A model generated the notes under the pieces. That model saw nothing but the letters and a program-made list of their open reading frames with translations, did not search any database and was not told the DNA's origin. Of a DNA stretch of 64,000 nt, positions 19,313-27,051 are shown piece after piece. How positions within the stretch are numbered: the stretch's first letter is position 1; each line of letters starts with the position of its first letter. Made by a program: the position numbers and the translations under genes. This DNA comes from Levilactobacillus cerevisiae (GTDB lineage Bacteria > Bacillota > Bacilli > Lactobacillales > Lactobacillaceae): positions 86,933-150,932 of the forward strand of contig NZ_RHNN01000003.1 in NCBI RefSeq assembly GCF_003946245.1. The letters run 5' to 3'.

Positions 19313-19422
19313 GAGGGGGGATACGAGCAGGGTTAGATACTTTGGGGGAGTGCTAATTACTGCTCGTAAAGAGTATTAAGATTTGGTACGACTTCGTTAG
19401 CAACAGTCATTGTTACTAACTT
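19285..19422 (-). ncRNA. Candidate C-rich small regulatory RNA
   Basis: The unit is complete on the minus strand. A promoter TTGCAC (19452-19457) and TACACT (19429-19434) with 17-base spacing comes first. TACGAGCAG then pairs with CTGCTCGTA around a loop containing ACTCCCCCAAAG. A second unpaired tract TCCCCCCTC follows, and then a terminator AAGCCACGA/TCGTGGCTT with six T. Two CCCC-rich single strands could pair with GGGGG/GGAGG ribosome sites, as in UCCC-motif sRNAs of Firmicutes. A 17-codon frame (19357-19410) lacks a ribosome site. Inferred, not a recognised family. Confidence 0.5.
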
Positions 19423-19428
19423 GATTGT

Positions 19429-19457
19429 AGTGTAACCCCTAATTGGATTAGGTGCAA
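19429..19457 (-). promoter_or_regulatory. Promoter of the candidate small RNA
   Basis: TTGCAC and TACACT (minus strand) have ideal 17-base spacing and lie about 140 bases upstream of the terminator. Confidence 0.5.
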
Positions 19458-19662
19458 TTGATTGGTTTCATAAATTTACTAATAACGGGGTTGGCCGTCA
19501 ATCGTTGGTAAACTTAATGGCTGTTTCCACCTGATAAGGGTAATTTGAAAGCGTTGGTTGCGAAAAATAACTGGTAGTCTTAATTGGTAGCTCATTCCCG
19601 GCATAGTAGGGATTTGAGCTACCTTTCTTACGCAGCCAGCATGTCAATCGCGGCAAGAGTTA

Positions 19663-19690
19663 CTGACAAACGCACGATTAAACGTATAAT
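19663..19690 (+). promoter_or_regulatory. Promoter far upstream of the DedA gene
   Basis: CTGACA (19663-19668) and a consensus TATAAT (19685-19690) are separated by 16 bases. They would start a transcript about 360 bases before the DedA start. A second TATAAT lies at 19972-19977, closer to the gene, with a poor -35. Confidence 0.55.
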
Positions 19691-20057
19691 GGAGAGCAGA
19701 TATATAGTAGAGACATGTGGTAACGACAGCTTGGACTAGGTGGGAGACTGGCAATGATTTTTGTCACGGGCTGCCGCGGTAAAAATCTTGTTGAAGAATC
19801 TGATATTCGGTTAATTACCTGTTAACCATTTATAGTGATCCTTTCGATGAAAGCTTAGTTTTGATGGGGTTTGGTGAGCTGGCTGATTGTGAGCGCCCAG
19901 TGTAGCTAGTCAGCGATGGTAATGGTAGACATTTAGCCCAATCCGTGGGGGCCGTTTTCGTAAGGATGGCTTATAATCAAAATAGGATGAATTCACTTTT
20001 AATATAAGCTTTATTATAAGAGAGCCGTAACTATGGTTGTGGCAGAGGGAGATTTTT

Positions 20058-20711
20058 ATGAGTTTAATCACGTTGATTTGGGAGGTCGTGTGGCACCCCT
20101 TAACGGTTCTGGTGCCACTGACAAATCAGCTGGGCACCGGCATCTATCCCATTTTATTCTTTTTAATCTTTTTGGAGTCGGGTATGCTGATCTTTTCCTT
20201 CATCCCCGGCCAATCCCTCCTCTTCATGGTGGGGTCGATTGCGGCCAATCCCAGTTCCCGGCTCAATATCTGGCTACTTGTCTTGATGTTTACGATTGCG
20301 GCGACAGCTGGCTCGGCAGTCAAGTATTTGACGACCCTAAAGTGGGGCGACCATCAGGAAAAATTAATTGCGCGCCTCCCGGATCAAAAGGTGGAACAGG
20401 CGACGGCGGTCTTTACCCGAAATCAGGATCAGACGCTGTTGATTGGCCGTTTTATTCCGTTTGTCGGATTGTTTGTGCCCATCATTGCCGGAACGACGGA
20501 CATGAACTGGCGCCAATTTCGCTTCTATAATTTACTAGGAAGTTTCATCTGGGTCTTTAGTTGCTCGGCGGTCGGCTACTTCTTTGGCAACACGCCGTTT
20601 ATTCGGCAAAACTTCACCTGGTTGTTCATTGGCCTGCTGGCGATTCCGTTCTTGGCACGGCAAGGGTGGCAGCATTATCGGACGATTAAAATGGCTAAGA
20701 GCCATAACTAG
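20058..20711 (+). CDS. DedA/SNARE-associated family membrane protein
   Basis: This 217-residue protein has about five hydrophobic segments. The DedA pattern is clear: FLESGMLIFSFIPGQSLLFMVGSIAA and the GRFIPFVGLFVPIIAGTTDM segment, which holds the conserved Arg and the F-x-P re-entrant motif. Family members are thought to flip lipids such as undecaprenyl phosphate or phosphatidylethanolamine. ATG 20058 follows GAGGGAGA. Monocistronic; a terminator hairpin follows at 20741. Confidence 0.88.
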   Translation: MSLITLIWEVVWHPLTVLVPLTNQLGTGIYPILFFLIFLESGMLIFSFIPGQSLLFMVGSIAANPSSRLNIWLLVLMFTIAATAGSAVKYLTTLKWGDHQEKLIARLPDQKVEQATAVFTRNQDQTLLIGRFIPFVGLFVPIIAGTTDMNWRQFRFYNLLGSFIWVFSCSAVGYFFGNTPFIRQNFTWLFIGLLAIPFLARQGWQHYRTIKMAKSHN

Positions 20712-20740
20712 GCGGGCCTACTAATTGCATAGAATACAGA

Positions 20741-20779
20741 AAAATGGGTGCCGTGACGGATTGTCAGGACGCCCATTTT
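20741..20779 (+). terminator. Terminator after the DedA gene
   Basis: AAAATGGG pairs with CCCATTTT around a long loop, then ATTT. A second stem CCTGAGTAA/TTACTCAGG lies at about 20818-20843 without a T-run. Confidence 0.65.
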
Positions 20780-20849
20780 ATTTGGCTAATTATAAAAAGG
20801 CTATAGAAAGGGCCCTGAGTAACATGCGGATTACTCAGGACCTCTATTT

Positions 20850-21440
20850 AGGAATCTGTTAATAAATCACTTGTTTTGGGGGGAGTGCATCTATAGACAG
20901 TGATTCCTATCATCTATCACAGTGCTTAAGGTCAGAACGTATCACGAACTAACTACGAGTATGATACCGATTCGGCGATTGATGCGCAAGTGAATTGTAA
21001 CTGTTCGGAATATCTGGCTAAAAATGTTGTTGGCGGGTAAATCAGCAGTACAGGTTCAGGTTAATCAGTGATCAAAGTAAGTTGAATACCGCGCTGATTG
21101 CTTTGGAATCGATTTCAAAATCAGCTATCAAAGTCCCGTAAAATAAACTGATTTGCCAGCAGAGTATACGGGTTACGGTGTCGACGGTCATTTCGTCAGC
21201 CACCTCAGCGACCGACGTTGACGAGACCGCTCGCAATGATAAATTTCGTTATTTTCACGAGTCTAATTAGCCTGGATACTTATATAATTATAATAATTAT
21301 CAAGATTTTTATAGTGCACAACGCACATTCTTTCACCATTTTTCTTGAAGTGTGAGTTTTTAGACCGGTTTGACGGGTTTTCCGAGACGAAGTCATTTAT
21401 CTTTCGCTAACTTTCAAGTAGACTAGTTTTAGAATCGTTT
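20850..21440. other. Intergenic stretch without recognisable gene
   Basis: About 590 bases before nox contain no frame with a start and ribosome site and no family A, B or C copy. Several short frames interrupted by stops could be decayed coding sequence, but I cannot name a source. The last 100 bases should hold the nox promoter; no strong -35/-10 pair stands out. Confidence 0.4.
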
Positions 21441-21459
21441 TTCATGTAGGAGGGTAAAC

Positions 21460-22866
21460 ATGAAAGTCATCATTGTTGGTAGTACACACGCTGGTACTAA
21501 TGCAGCGCTACAAATTTTGCGTGATCATCCAGATACAGATGTGACCATTTACGAACGGCATACGAACGTCTCATTCCTTTCTTGTGGGATCTCTTTGTTC
21601 CTTGATGGACAAGTCAAACATCTTGAGGACATGTTCTATTCTTCACCTGAACAACTTGCGGAAGCCGGGGCCAAAGTTTTGACCCGCCACAACGTGATTA
21701 AGATCGATGCAGCAACGAAGTCGGTCGAAGTCGTCGATATGGAGTCTGGGGATGTTTCCACGGACACTTACGATAAGCTGATCATGGCGACGGGGTCAAC
21801 CGTGACGGTACCGCCTATTTTTGGTATCGATGAAGATAAGGTCATGCTTTGCAAGAATTACGAACAGGCCGTAGCCATTGACGCTGCAGCTAAGGGTAAC
21901 AAACGAATTGCGATTATCGGTGCTGGTTACATCGGGACCGAATTAGCTGAAAGTTACGCGCGGACTGGCCACGACGTTCAACTGCTGCAATCGCGAGACA
22001 TCATTTTGAACCACTACGTTGATAAGGGCATGTCTGATCACATCGTCAGTTTGCTAAAGGAACAGGGCGTCGAAGTGCTGTTAAATCGGCGGGTCACTTC
22101 CTTTACAGGTAACGAAAATGGTGAGCTAGTCATCGAAACGACGAATGGCGACTTCACAGCCGACCTAGCCGTTGTCTGCACGGGCTTTGTGCCCAACACA
22201 GAATTGTTGCGGGGTCAAGTTGAAATGGACCGGCACGGCGCCATCATCATCAACGACTACGTTCAAACGTCAGACCCAGACATCTTTGCCTGCGGGGATG
22301 CCAGTGTGGTTAACTTTAACCCAACCGGCAAGCCAGCTTACACACCACTGGCTACTAATGCCGTTCGGCAAGGGATGCTTGCGGGGATTAACGTCTTTGG
22401 CAATATCCAAAAGTACATGGGAACGCAAGCCACTTCGGCTATGCAGATCTTTGGCCGGACGTTGGCATCAACTGGACTGACCATCGACCACGCGTTAAAC
22501 GCTGGCTTCGATGCAGACCAGGTCACGTTCGAAGGTACTTGGCGGCCAAAATACATGCCATCTACGGATGATTTGACCATCAACCTGGTTTACAACCGGG
22601 AGAACCGGCGCATCCTGGGTGCCCAGTTCTTTAGTAAGCATGAAGTTGCTCAATCCGCCAACGCCATCTCGATTGCGATTCAAAACCGCAACACGATTGA
22701 CGACTTGGCCTTTGTGGACATGCTGTTCAACCCGAACTTCGACGACCCATTCAACTACCTCAACTTGGTAGCCCAACAGGCCGTGGAAAAGGAAACCAAG
22801 CGCGGCCACAACAACCCACGCTTGACCGCTGGGATGGACGAAGATCCAGAACTCACTCAAGACTAA
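21460..22866 (+). CDS. nox: NADH oxidase, water-forming type (flavoprotein)
   Basis: This 468-residue protein belongs to the pyridine nucleotide-disulfide oxidoreductase family. It has the N-terminal FAD fold (MKVIIVGSTHAG, with active-site His10) and the redox Cys42 in SFLSCGISLF, which cycles through a sulfenic acid in four-electron Nox enzymes. The NADH-binding motif IAIIGAGYIGTELAE is followed by a second FAD motif (DIFACGDAS) and a C-terminal dimer domain. It regenerates NAD+ with oxygen. AGGAGG precedes ATG 21460. The related CoA-disulfide reductase is the alternative. Confidence 0.9.
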   Translation: MKVIIVGSTHAGTNAALQILRDHPDTDVTIYERHTNVSFLSCGISLFLDGQVKHLEDMFYSSPEQLAEAGAKVLTRHNVIKIDAATKSVEVVDMESGDVSTDTYDKLIMATGSTVTVPPIFGIDEDKVMLCKNYEQAVAIDAAAKGNKRIAIIGAGYIGTELAESYARTGHDVQLLQSRDIILNHYVDKGMSDHIVSLLKEQGVEVLLNRRVTSFTGNENGELVIETTNGDFTADLAVVCTGFVPNTELLRGQVEMDRHGAIIINDYVQTSDPDIFACGDASVVNFNPTGKPAYTPLATNAVRQGMLAGINVFGNIQKYMGTQATSAMQIFGRTLASTGLTIDHALNAGFDADQVTFEGTWRPKYMPSTDDLTINLVYNRENRRILGAQFFSKHEVAQSANAISIAIQNRNTIDDLAFVDMLFNPNFDDPFNYLNLVAQQAVEKETKRGHNNPRLTAGMDEDPELTQD

Positions 22867-22882
22867 GCAGTTTAATGACAGG

Positions 22883-22909
22883 CACGGGCTGAATAAGTCC
22901 GTGTTTTTT
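22883..22909 (+). terminator. Terminator after nox
   Basis: CACGGGCT pairs with AGTCCGTG (G-U allowed) and is followed by TTTTTT. Confidence 0.8.
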
Positions 22910-22975
22910 GTCGTCGTAGAAAACGTAAAATCTGAAATGCTGGCAGCATTGTGCAATCCCGTCGGCTTACCGTTC

Positions 22976-23066
22976 GCCAAATTTAGGCTGGAACGCTGTG
23001 GGCATGACAACCGTGTGGCAATATAAAGTTAAAGAACCAAATCCCACGGCTGAGCCTAAATTTGCC
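22976..23066 (+). repeat. Structured repeat family A, copy A2 (short form)
   Basis: The closing stem GCAAATTTAGGC/GCCTAAATTTGC and the conserved GGAAC and GCTGTGGG/CCCACGGC core are intact. The three inner hairpins are replaced by about 35 unrelated bases, so this is a deletion form of A. Confidence 0.7.
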
Positions 23067-23158
23067 TCACTCATGCCTACATAGAGTTGTCAACGACTTC
23101 GGTGAGTTGGATTGCCACGGTAATGTTCAGCACTGTAGTGGCTAAAACCCAGTCTTAA

Positions 23159-23340
23159 CCGGAGGATGACAGAGATGGAGGCAGCTGTGTCGACGACGTT
23201 AGCTGAGCGATTTTCTCAGGTTACGTCGTGGGACGCGTTTGGAGACTGGCGGTTTTGGACAGGCTTCAAACCGAGCCGGAGGACCGCCTCTCAGGCCGCA
23301 GGCGGTCCCCATAGCAGCCGGAATCTTTGGCAGCCGCAGG
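23159..23340 (+). repeat. Structured repeat family B, copy B2
   Basis: The closing stem CAGAGAT pairs with ATCTTTG, different in sequence from B1 but complementary. Hairpins: CGACGT/ACGTCG with an inner CTGAG/CTCAG, GTTTGGAG.../CTTCAAAC, and GGACCGCC/GGCGGTCC. It lies about 95 bases after A2, the same A-then-B order as at 4.9-5.4 kb. Confidence 0.7.
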
Positions 23341-23390
23341 TGACTGGTTTCACCTAATTTAGCCTTGCTGAGCAAAGGGGTGGCGTATCC

Positions 23391-23406
23391 ATACCCCTTG
23401 GGGTAT
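23391..23406 (+). promoter_or_regulatory. CstR/CsoR-type operator overlapping the trxA promoter
   Basis: ATACCCC TT GGGGTAT is a palindrome of the CsoR/CstR operator type. It overlaps the -10 TATAAT at 23404-23409, so a bound repressor would block RNA polymerase. The CstR homologue encoded just downstream is the obvious ligand, giving autoregulation. Confidence 0.8.
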
Positions 23407-23446
23407 AATGGCAACATTGACGATTAACTTCGAGGAGGAACAACCC

Positions 23447-23773
23447 ATGCAAGCTATTACGAGTAAGGATTTTGAACACATTGGTGATGACACGGCGGTG
23501 ACCGTGGTGGATTTTTGGGCGGACTGGTGTGGTCCCTGCAAGATGCAGACGCCGGTCTTAGAAAGCTTAGACGAGGCCTACGGTGATCAAGTGAAGTTTG
23601 CGTCATTGGATGTCGACCAGAACCAAGAGTTGGCGCAGTCGTTAGGCATCATGAGCATTCCGTCCCTGGTTATTTTCAAGAATGGCATGCCCACGGAAAA
23701 AGTTGTCGGTTTCCATCCCAAGGCGGCCCTGAAGAAATATATCGACGAAAAATTAACTGAGGTGACAGCTTAA
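23447..23773 (+). CDS. trxA: Thioredoxin
   Basis: This 108-residue single-domain thioredoxin has the redox motif WCGPCK (Cys28, Cys31), the cis-proline segment MSIPSLVIFKNG and normal length. It reduces protein disulfides and, in the CstR context, may reduce persulfides. ATG 23447 follows GAGGAGGAA; an in-frame ATG at 23408 overlaps the -10 box and is rejected. Its stop overlaps the next start (TAATG), so it forms an operon with cstR. Confidence 0.95.
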   Translation: MQAITSKDFEHIGDDTAVTVVDFWADWCGPCKMQTPVLESLDEAYGDQVKFASLDVDQNQELAQSLGIMSIPSLVIFKNGMPTEKVVGFHPKAALKKYIDEKLTEVTA

Positions 23774-24036
23774 TGGTCCAAACGACTTCTAACCAATTGA
23801 AGAACCGGTTGCGACGGGCAGACGGCCAGTTACAGGGGATTTTGAAAATGGTAGATGACGGCCGCGAATGCCAGGATATTTTGACGCAATTGGCAGCCGT
23901 CCGGGCCGGTGTTGAGCGGATGATGGGGGTCGTTGTGGCGGAAAATGTGAAGCAATGCGTCGCCGAAGACCAGCTAACAGACGACCAACAGGTGGCGTTA
24001 CAAAATGCTTTGGACTTAGTGGTGAAGACCCACTAA
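23773..24036 (+). CDS. cstR: CstR-like persulfide-sensing repressor (CsoR/RcnR family)
   Basis: This 87-residue all-helical DUF156 protein has two cysteines, Cys33 (GRECQDILTQL) and Cys62 (AENVKQCV), spaced as in Staphylococcus CstR. It lacks the metal-binding His of copper sensors (Asn occupies that position). CstR repressors sense reactive sulfur by forming interprotein disulfide or polysulfide links. Coupling to thioredoxin and the ATACCCC/GGGGTAT operator upstream support this over a copper sensor. The ligand remains inference. Confidence 0.85.
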   Translation: MVQTTSNQLKNRLRRADGQLQGILKMVDDGRECQDILTQLAAVRAGVERMMGVVVAENVKQCVAEDQLTDDQQVALQNALDLVVKTH

Positions 24037-24083
24037 GTCGTACGTCAGATTCAGACTGATCATAAACCGTAATCACAAACGAA

Positions 24084-24106
24084 GTCGCCATTGTGGCGGC
24101 TTTTTT
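24084..24106 (+). terminator. Terminator after trxA-cstR
   Basis: GTCGCCA pairs with TGGCGGC (one G-U) around TTG and is followed by six T. Confidence 0.85.
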
Positions 24107-24143
24107 GGTACAATGAAAAGATACTCTTCAAGGAGACCTGAAA

Positions 24144-24536
24144 ATGGCAAACGTATTCACAATTATTGTTTTTGCTTTTATTGGTGGCGGTGGCCGTTAC
24201 CTGATTGGTCAGACCTTGCCCGTGGTGGCGGGCTTTCCCTGGGTAACAATTCTGATTAATTTACTCGGCAGTGGTGTCTTAGCCTGGCTGTCCCACGCCA
24301 AGCGGTTGACGGCGCACTGGCCGGAAGCACTCACGGTTGGCCTAGGGGTCGGCGGCGTGGGGGCGTTCACCACCTTTTCGACATTTAGCGTGGAGGCCGT
24401 CCGCTTGTTGCTGCACCAACAGTGGTTGCTGGCTCTGAGCTACGTCTTGTTAACGGTGATTGGCGGCGCTTTGTGTAGTCTATTGGGTGTCTGGATTGCA
24501 CGGCGTTGGTGGACTTTCCGCGTGACAGAGCAATGA
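24144..24536 (+). CDS. crcB: CrcB/Fluc fluoride channel, subunit 1
   Basis: This 130-residue protein has four hydrophobic helices. It carries the Fluc signatures GGGGRYLIGQ in helix 1 and TFSTFSVEAV in helix 3, which holds the Phe-box and Na+ site. Fluc channels export fluoride. In lactobacilli two homologous subunits often form a heterodimer, which fits the second crcB overlapping by four bases. No fluoride riboswitch was found in the 100 bases upstream. Confidence 0.92.
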   Translation: MANVFTIIVFAFIGGGGRYLIGQTLPVVAGFPWVTILINLLGSGVLAWLSHAKRLTAHWPEALTVGLGVGGVGAFTTFSTFSVEAVRLLLHQQWLLALSYVLLTVIGGALCSLLGVWIARRWWTFRVTEQ

Positions 24537-24892
24537 TGGCCGCGATTGCCGGTCTGGGCGCAACGGTCGGCGCCTTGGGCCGTTACGAAATGACGCGTTG
24601 GGTGCAGGCGCGGCGGGGGAACCGGTGGCCACTAGCCACGCTGTTGATTAACTGGTTGGGCAGCCTGTTGTTAGGCCTCCTAACCGGTTGGCAATTAAAT
24701 CATGTGACGCTGGTGCTATTGGGCACGGGGATGCTGGGTGGATTTACTACCTATTCCACGTTCAGCCACGAAGTCGTCATGTTGGCCGATCAGCGGCGGT
24801 ATGGCGCTATGGCAGGGTATTTGGCATTGAGTGTGCTCGGTGGCTTGTTACTCGCAGCGGCTGGCCTGTGGTTGGGCTGGTTGCTGCGGTGA
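24533..24892 (+). CDS. crcB: CrcB/Fluc fluoride channel, subunit 2
   Basis: This 119-residue protein has four hydrophobic helices, GALGRYEMTRW in helix 1 and GGFTTYSTFSHEVV in helix 3. ATG 24533 overlaps the previous stop in an ATGA arrangement, showing translational coupling and favouring an obligate heterodimer with the first subunit. The frame is open further upstream to 24506, but that would extend into crcB1 without a ribosome site. Confidence 0.92.
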   Translation: MMAAIAGLGATVGALGRYEMTRWVQARRGNRWPLATLLINWLGSLLLGLLTGWQLNHVTLVLLGTGMLGGFTTYSTFSHEVVMLADQRRYGAMAGYLALSVLGGLLLAAAGLWLGWLLR

Positions 24893-25033
24893 GACTGTGG
24901 GTCACAAGTTGTCGTAGAGGCCTTCTAGCCTATTTTTGACGACTTGCGTGATTGTGCATAAATAAATCAGTGGTATTTCACCTGCAAGTTCCCTATCATG
25001 GGGGTATTGATTGAAACGAGAGGAGTGGCAATT

Positions 25034-25858
25034 TTGGCAGAACGCTTAACGATTGCGGAACAAAATCAGGCGTTGCGGGAACAACTTTCGCCAGAAAATC
25101 AGGCCTATTGGGACGACCTGGTGGCCGCGTTACGGCAACAGCCTAAGTTCAGTGATGAGGATAAATTACAGCGACAATTACGGGAACTTTTACCGAATTT
25201 ATTAGTCGCGCAATCGTCACAAAAATCCGCGCAACAGTTCTACGGCGCGGACCCAGCGACCGTTGCGGCACAAATCGGTGCCCCAGCCAAGGCCAAAGCG
25301 ACCTGGTTGAGCTGGGATTTGTTGGTCCCAGTGCTCATCTTTATCCTGGGCGTGATTCTCCCCGCAGCCATTCTACCGGCCGTACCGCTGCAAGGACTTT
25401 TGATCACGGTTCAGTTTGGCCTATTCATCGTTGCAATGGCCCTTGGAATTTGGGTGGCACAACGGGTGACGGCCCAAGCCCAATTGATTGGCTGGCTCGT
25501 CGTCATTGTGGCGTTAATCATTGCCATGTGGGTGGCCGCCAGAATCGTGCCAGCACAAGGCTTGATCTACCTGACGCGCGTCGGTGGGAGCATCACGCTA
25601 CTCGTGTTCGCGTTGGTCGTGACCGGTCTAACTTGGTGGCATCATCGTCGACACGCGGATTCTTGGTTCCCGGCAATTTTGGGTAGCCTGTGGATTACGA
25701 CGTTGTTGGCTTTGCTCGCGCGCTTCCCGTTAACTTCGGGGTTAATGGTGACGTCGGCGGGCAACCTGCTGATCGCGTTGGGCACGATTTTAGCCGATGC
25801 CAGCATCTTGATTATTGGCTGGCACATTTGGCAAGTGCGGCAGAATCAGGAAAAATAG
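25034..25858 (+). CDS. DUF1129 family membrane protein
   Basis: This 274-residue protein has a soluble N-terminal half (LSPENQAYWDDLVAALRQQPKFSDE, helical, with LLPNLLVAQSSQKSAQQFYG, typical of DUF1129). About six hydrophobic segments follow from residue 85. The function of the family is unknown. The start is TTG 25034 with GAGAGGAG about 11 bases upstream; an ATG at 24998 lacks a ribosome site. It ends at a shared terminator opposite the LCP gene. Confidence 0.8.
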   Translation: MAERLTIAEQNQALREQLSPENQAYWDDLVAALRQQPKFSDEDKLQRQLRELLPNLLVAQSSQKSAQQFYGADPATVAAQIGAPAKAKATWLSWDLLVPVLIFILGVILPAAILPAVPLQGLLITVQFGLFIVAMALGIWVAQRVTAQAQLIGWLVVIVALIIAMWVAARIVPAQGLIYLTRVGGSITLLVFALVVTGLTWWHHRRHADSWFPAILGSLWITTLLALLARFPLTSGLMVTSAGNLLIALGTILADASILIIGWHIWQVRQNQEK

Positions 25859-25869
25859 ATGATCATCGT

Positions 25870-25918
25870 AAAAACTGATTGCTTACCCTCGATATCCGGG
25901 CGAGCAATCAGTTTTTTT
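25870..25918. terminator. Bidirectional terminator
   Basis: AAAAACTGATTGCT pairs with AGCAATCAGTTTTTTT, with an inner CCC/GGG. It separates the convergent DUF1129 and LCP genes. Confidence 0.9.
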
Positions 25919-26912
25919 AGAAGCCTACTGGATCCAACGCATCTGTTTGAAACGTACTCTGCGTTGCCAGTCCGAGTGCTTGACGAAGCCCAGTGGACAC
26001 CTTCGTAATTTCACTCTGCGGCGTGACTTGATAGTCGATGCCGTTGATGGTGGCCGGTTGTCCCTGCAGCGTCTGCGACTCGATGTGCCGGCTGGTGTGG
26101 CCGTCTTTGGTCCGCAGCCACATCAGGTCGTCAAAGGTCAAATTGGTTTGCAGGTTGCTATTGAGCGACTTGAGAACGGTTTGGTAACGTAGGATGGAGC
26201 TGAGACTCGCTTCCTTTAACACCAGGGCCTTGATAATTTGACGTTGGCGGGCTTGACGGCCGTAATCGCCCAACGGATCCTGGTCACGCATCCGCGAATA
26301 GGCTAAGGCGCTGGCCCCGTTCAAATGAATCTTGACGCCCTTGGTAACGTTGGCCTGTTCGTAGTGGAACGTCAATAGCGGATTGACCGTGACGCCCCCG
26401 ACCGCGTTGATCATTTTTTCCAGGCCACCCATGTTCAACAGGACATAGTAGTGAATGGGGATGTTGACCAGGTGCTCGACGGTCTGAATCGTGGTCTTGG
26501 CGCCGTAAAGTGGGTAGGCCGCGTTGATTTTTTCCTCGTCATTTTGACTCCCATAAATATTGACCAGGGTGTCCCGCGGAATGCTGGTTAGTTTCGCCGT
26601 TTGTTTCTGCGGGTTGATGGTCGCGACAATCATGGTATCGGTGCGGCCAACCTGCGTGCGGCCCAGGGCACCGGTATCCGTCCCCAGTAAGAGAATCGCA
26701 AATGGCTTGCCACTGGTGATGGTGGTGTCGCTAGGCTTGCCAACGGCGTGGTAGGTCTGTGAAAATGTCTGTTTTGCGGTGTGCCAAGCGTGCCAGCCGT
26801 AAAGGCCGCCGCCCACCAACAAGAGGGCGAGCAGGGCTAAGACGAGGTGGTGGCGACGATGATGACGCCCAATGAAGTGCCGTCCCCGTGGCGGCAATGG
26901 TGCATTTTGCAT
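25917..26912 (-). CDS. LytR-CpsA-Psr (LCP) family cell-wall ligase
   Basis: This 331-residue protein has a basic cytoplasmic N-terminus and one membrane helix (VLALLALLLVGGGLYGWHAW). The extracellular LCP domain carries LLLGTDTGALGRTQVGRTDTM, SIPRDTLVNIYG and YSRMRDQDPLGDYGRQARQRQ, including the arginines and aspartates that bind polyprenyl pyrophosphate. LCP enzymes attach teichoic acid or other glycopolymers to peptidoglycan. It is a single gene. The ribosome site is GGGGAGGAA before ATG 26912. Confidence 0.93.
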   Translation of the reverse strand: MQNAPLPPRGRHFIGRHHRRHHLVLALLALLLVGGGLYGWHAWHTAKQTFSQTYHAVGKPSDTTITSGKPFAILLLGTDTGALGRTQVGRTDTMIVATINPQKQTAKLTSIPRDTLVNIYGSQNDEEKINAAYPLYGAKTTIQTVEHLVNIPIHYYVLLNMGGLEKMINAVGGVTVNPLLTFHYEQANVTKGVKIHLNGASALAYSRMRDQDPLGDYGRQARQRQIIKALVLKEASLSSILRYQTVLKSLNSNLQTNLTFDDLMWLRTKDGHTSRHIESQTLQGQPATINGIDYQVTPQSEITKVSTGLRQALGLATQSTFQTDALDPVGF

Positions 26913-27013
26913 GATAATTCCTCCCCTAATACGCTCACTAGTATAGTCACTTACGCGGCAAAAGGTGGGGAACTTTACCTAATTAGGTAGGAACGTTACC
27001 AAATCTTAGCAGA

Positions 27014-27051
27014 GTGTGAAGAAGGGCGGAACCAGTTGCCCTTTTTCACAC
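27014..27051 (+). terminator. Long perfect hairpin containing the family C loop sequence
   Basis: GTGTGAAGAAGGGC pairs with GCCCTTTTTCACAC (one G-U) around GGAACCAGTT. On the minus strand it includes GGCAACTGGTTCCGC, the signature of repeat family C, so this may be a collapsed C copy. The rest of the 26913-27400 gap shows a GGTTTGG/CCAAACC hairpin near 27240-27261 and nothing else recognised. Confidence 0.5.

Noticed and set aside
20033..20530. 165-codon frame overlapping the DedA gene
   Set aside because: Out of frame with the clear DedA protein, and its composition is not protein-like.
20850..21440. Decayed lysozyme-like gene before nox
   Set aside because: A short stretch translates as YTGYGVDGHFVSHL, but frames break immediately on both sides and I cannot support a source gene.
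24037..24143. Fluoride riboswitch upstream of crcB
   Set aside because: The stretch holds the cstR terminator and a short leader. The crcB-motif pseudoknot and conserved loop sequences are not visible.
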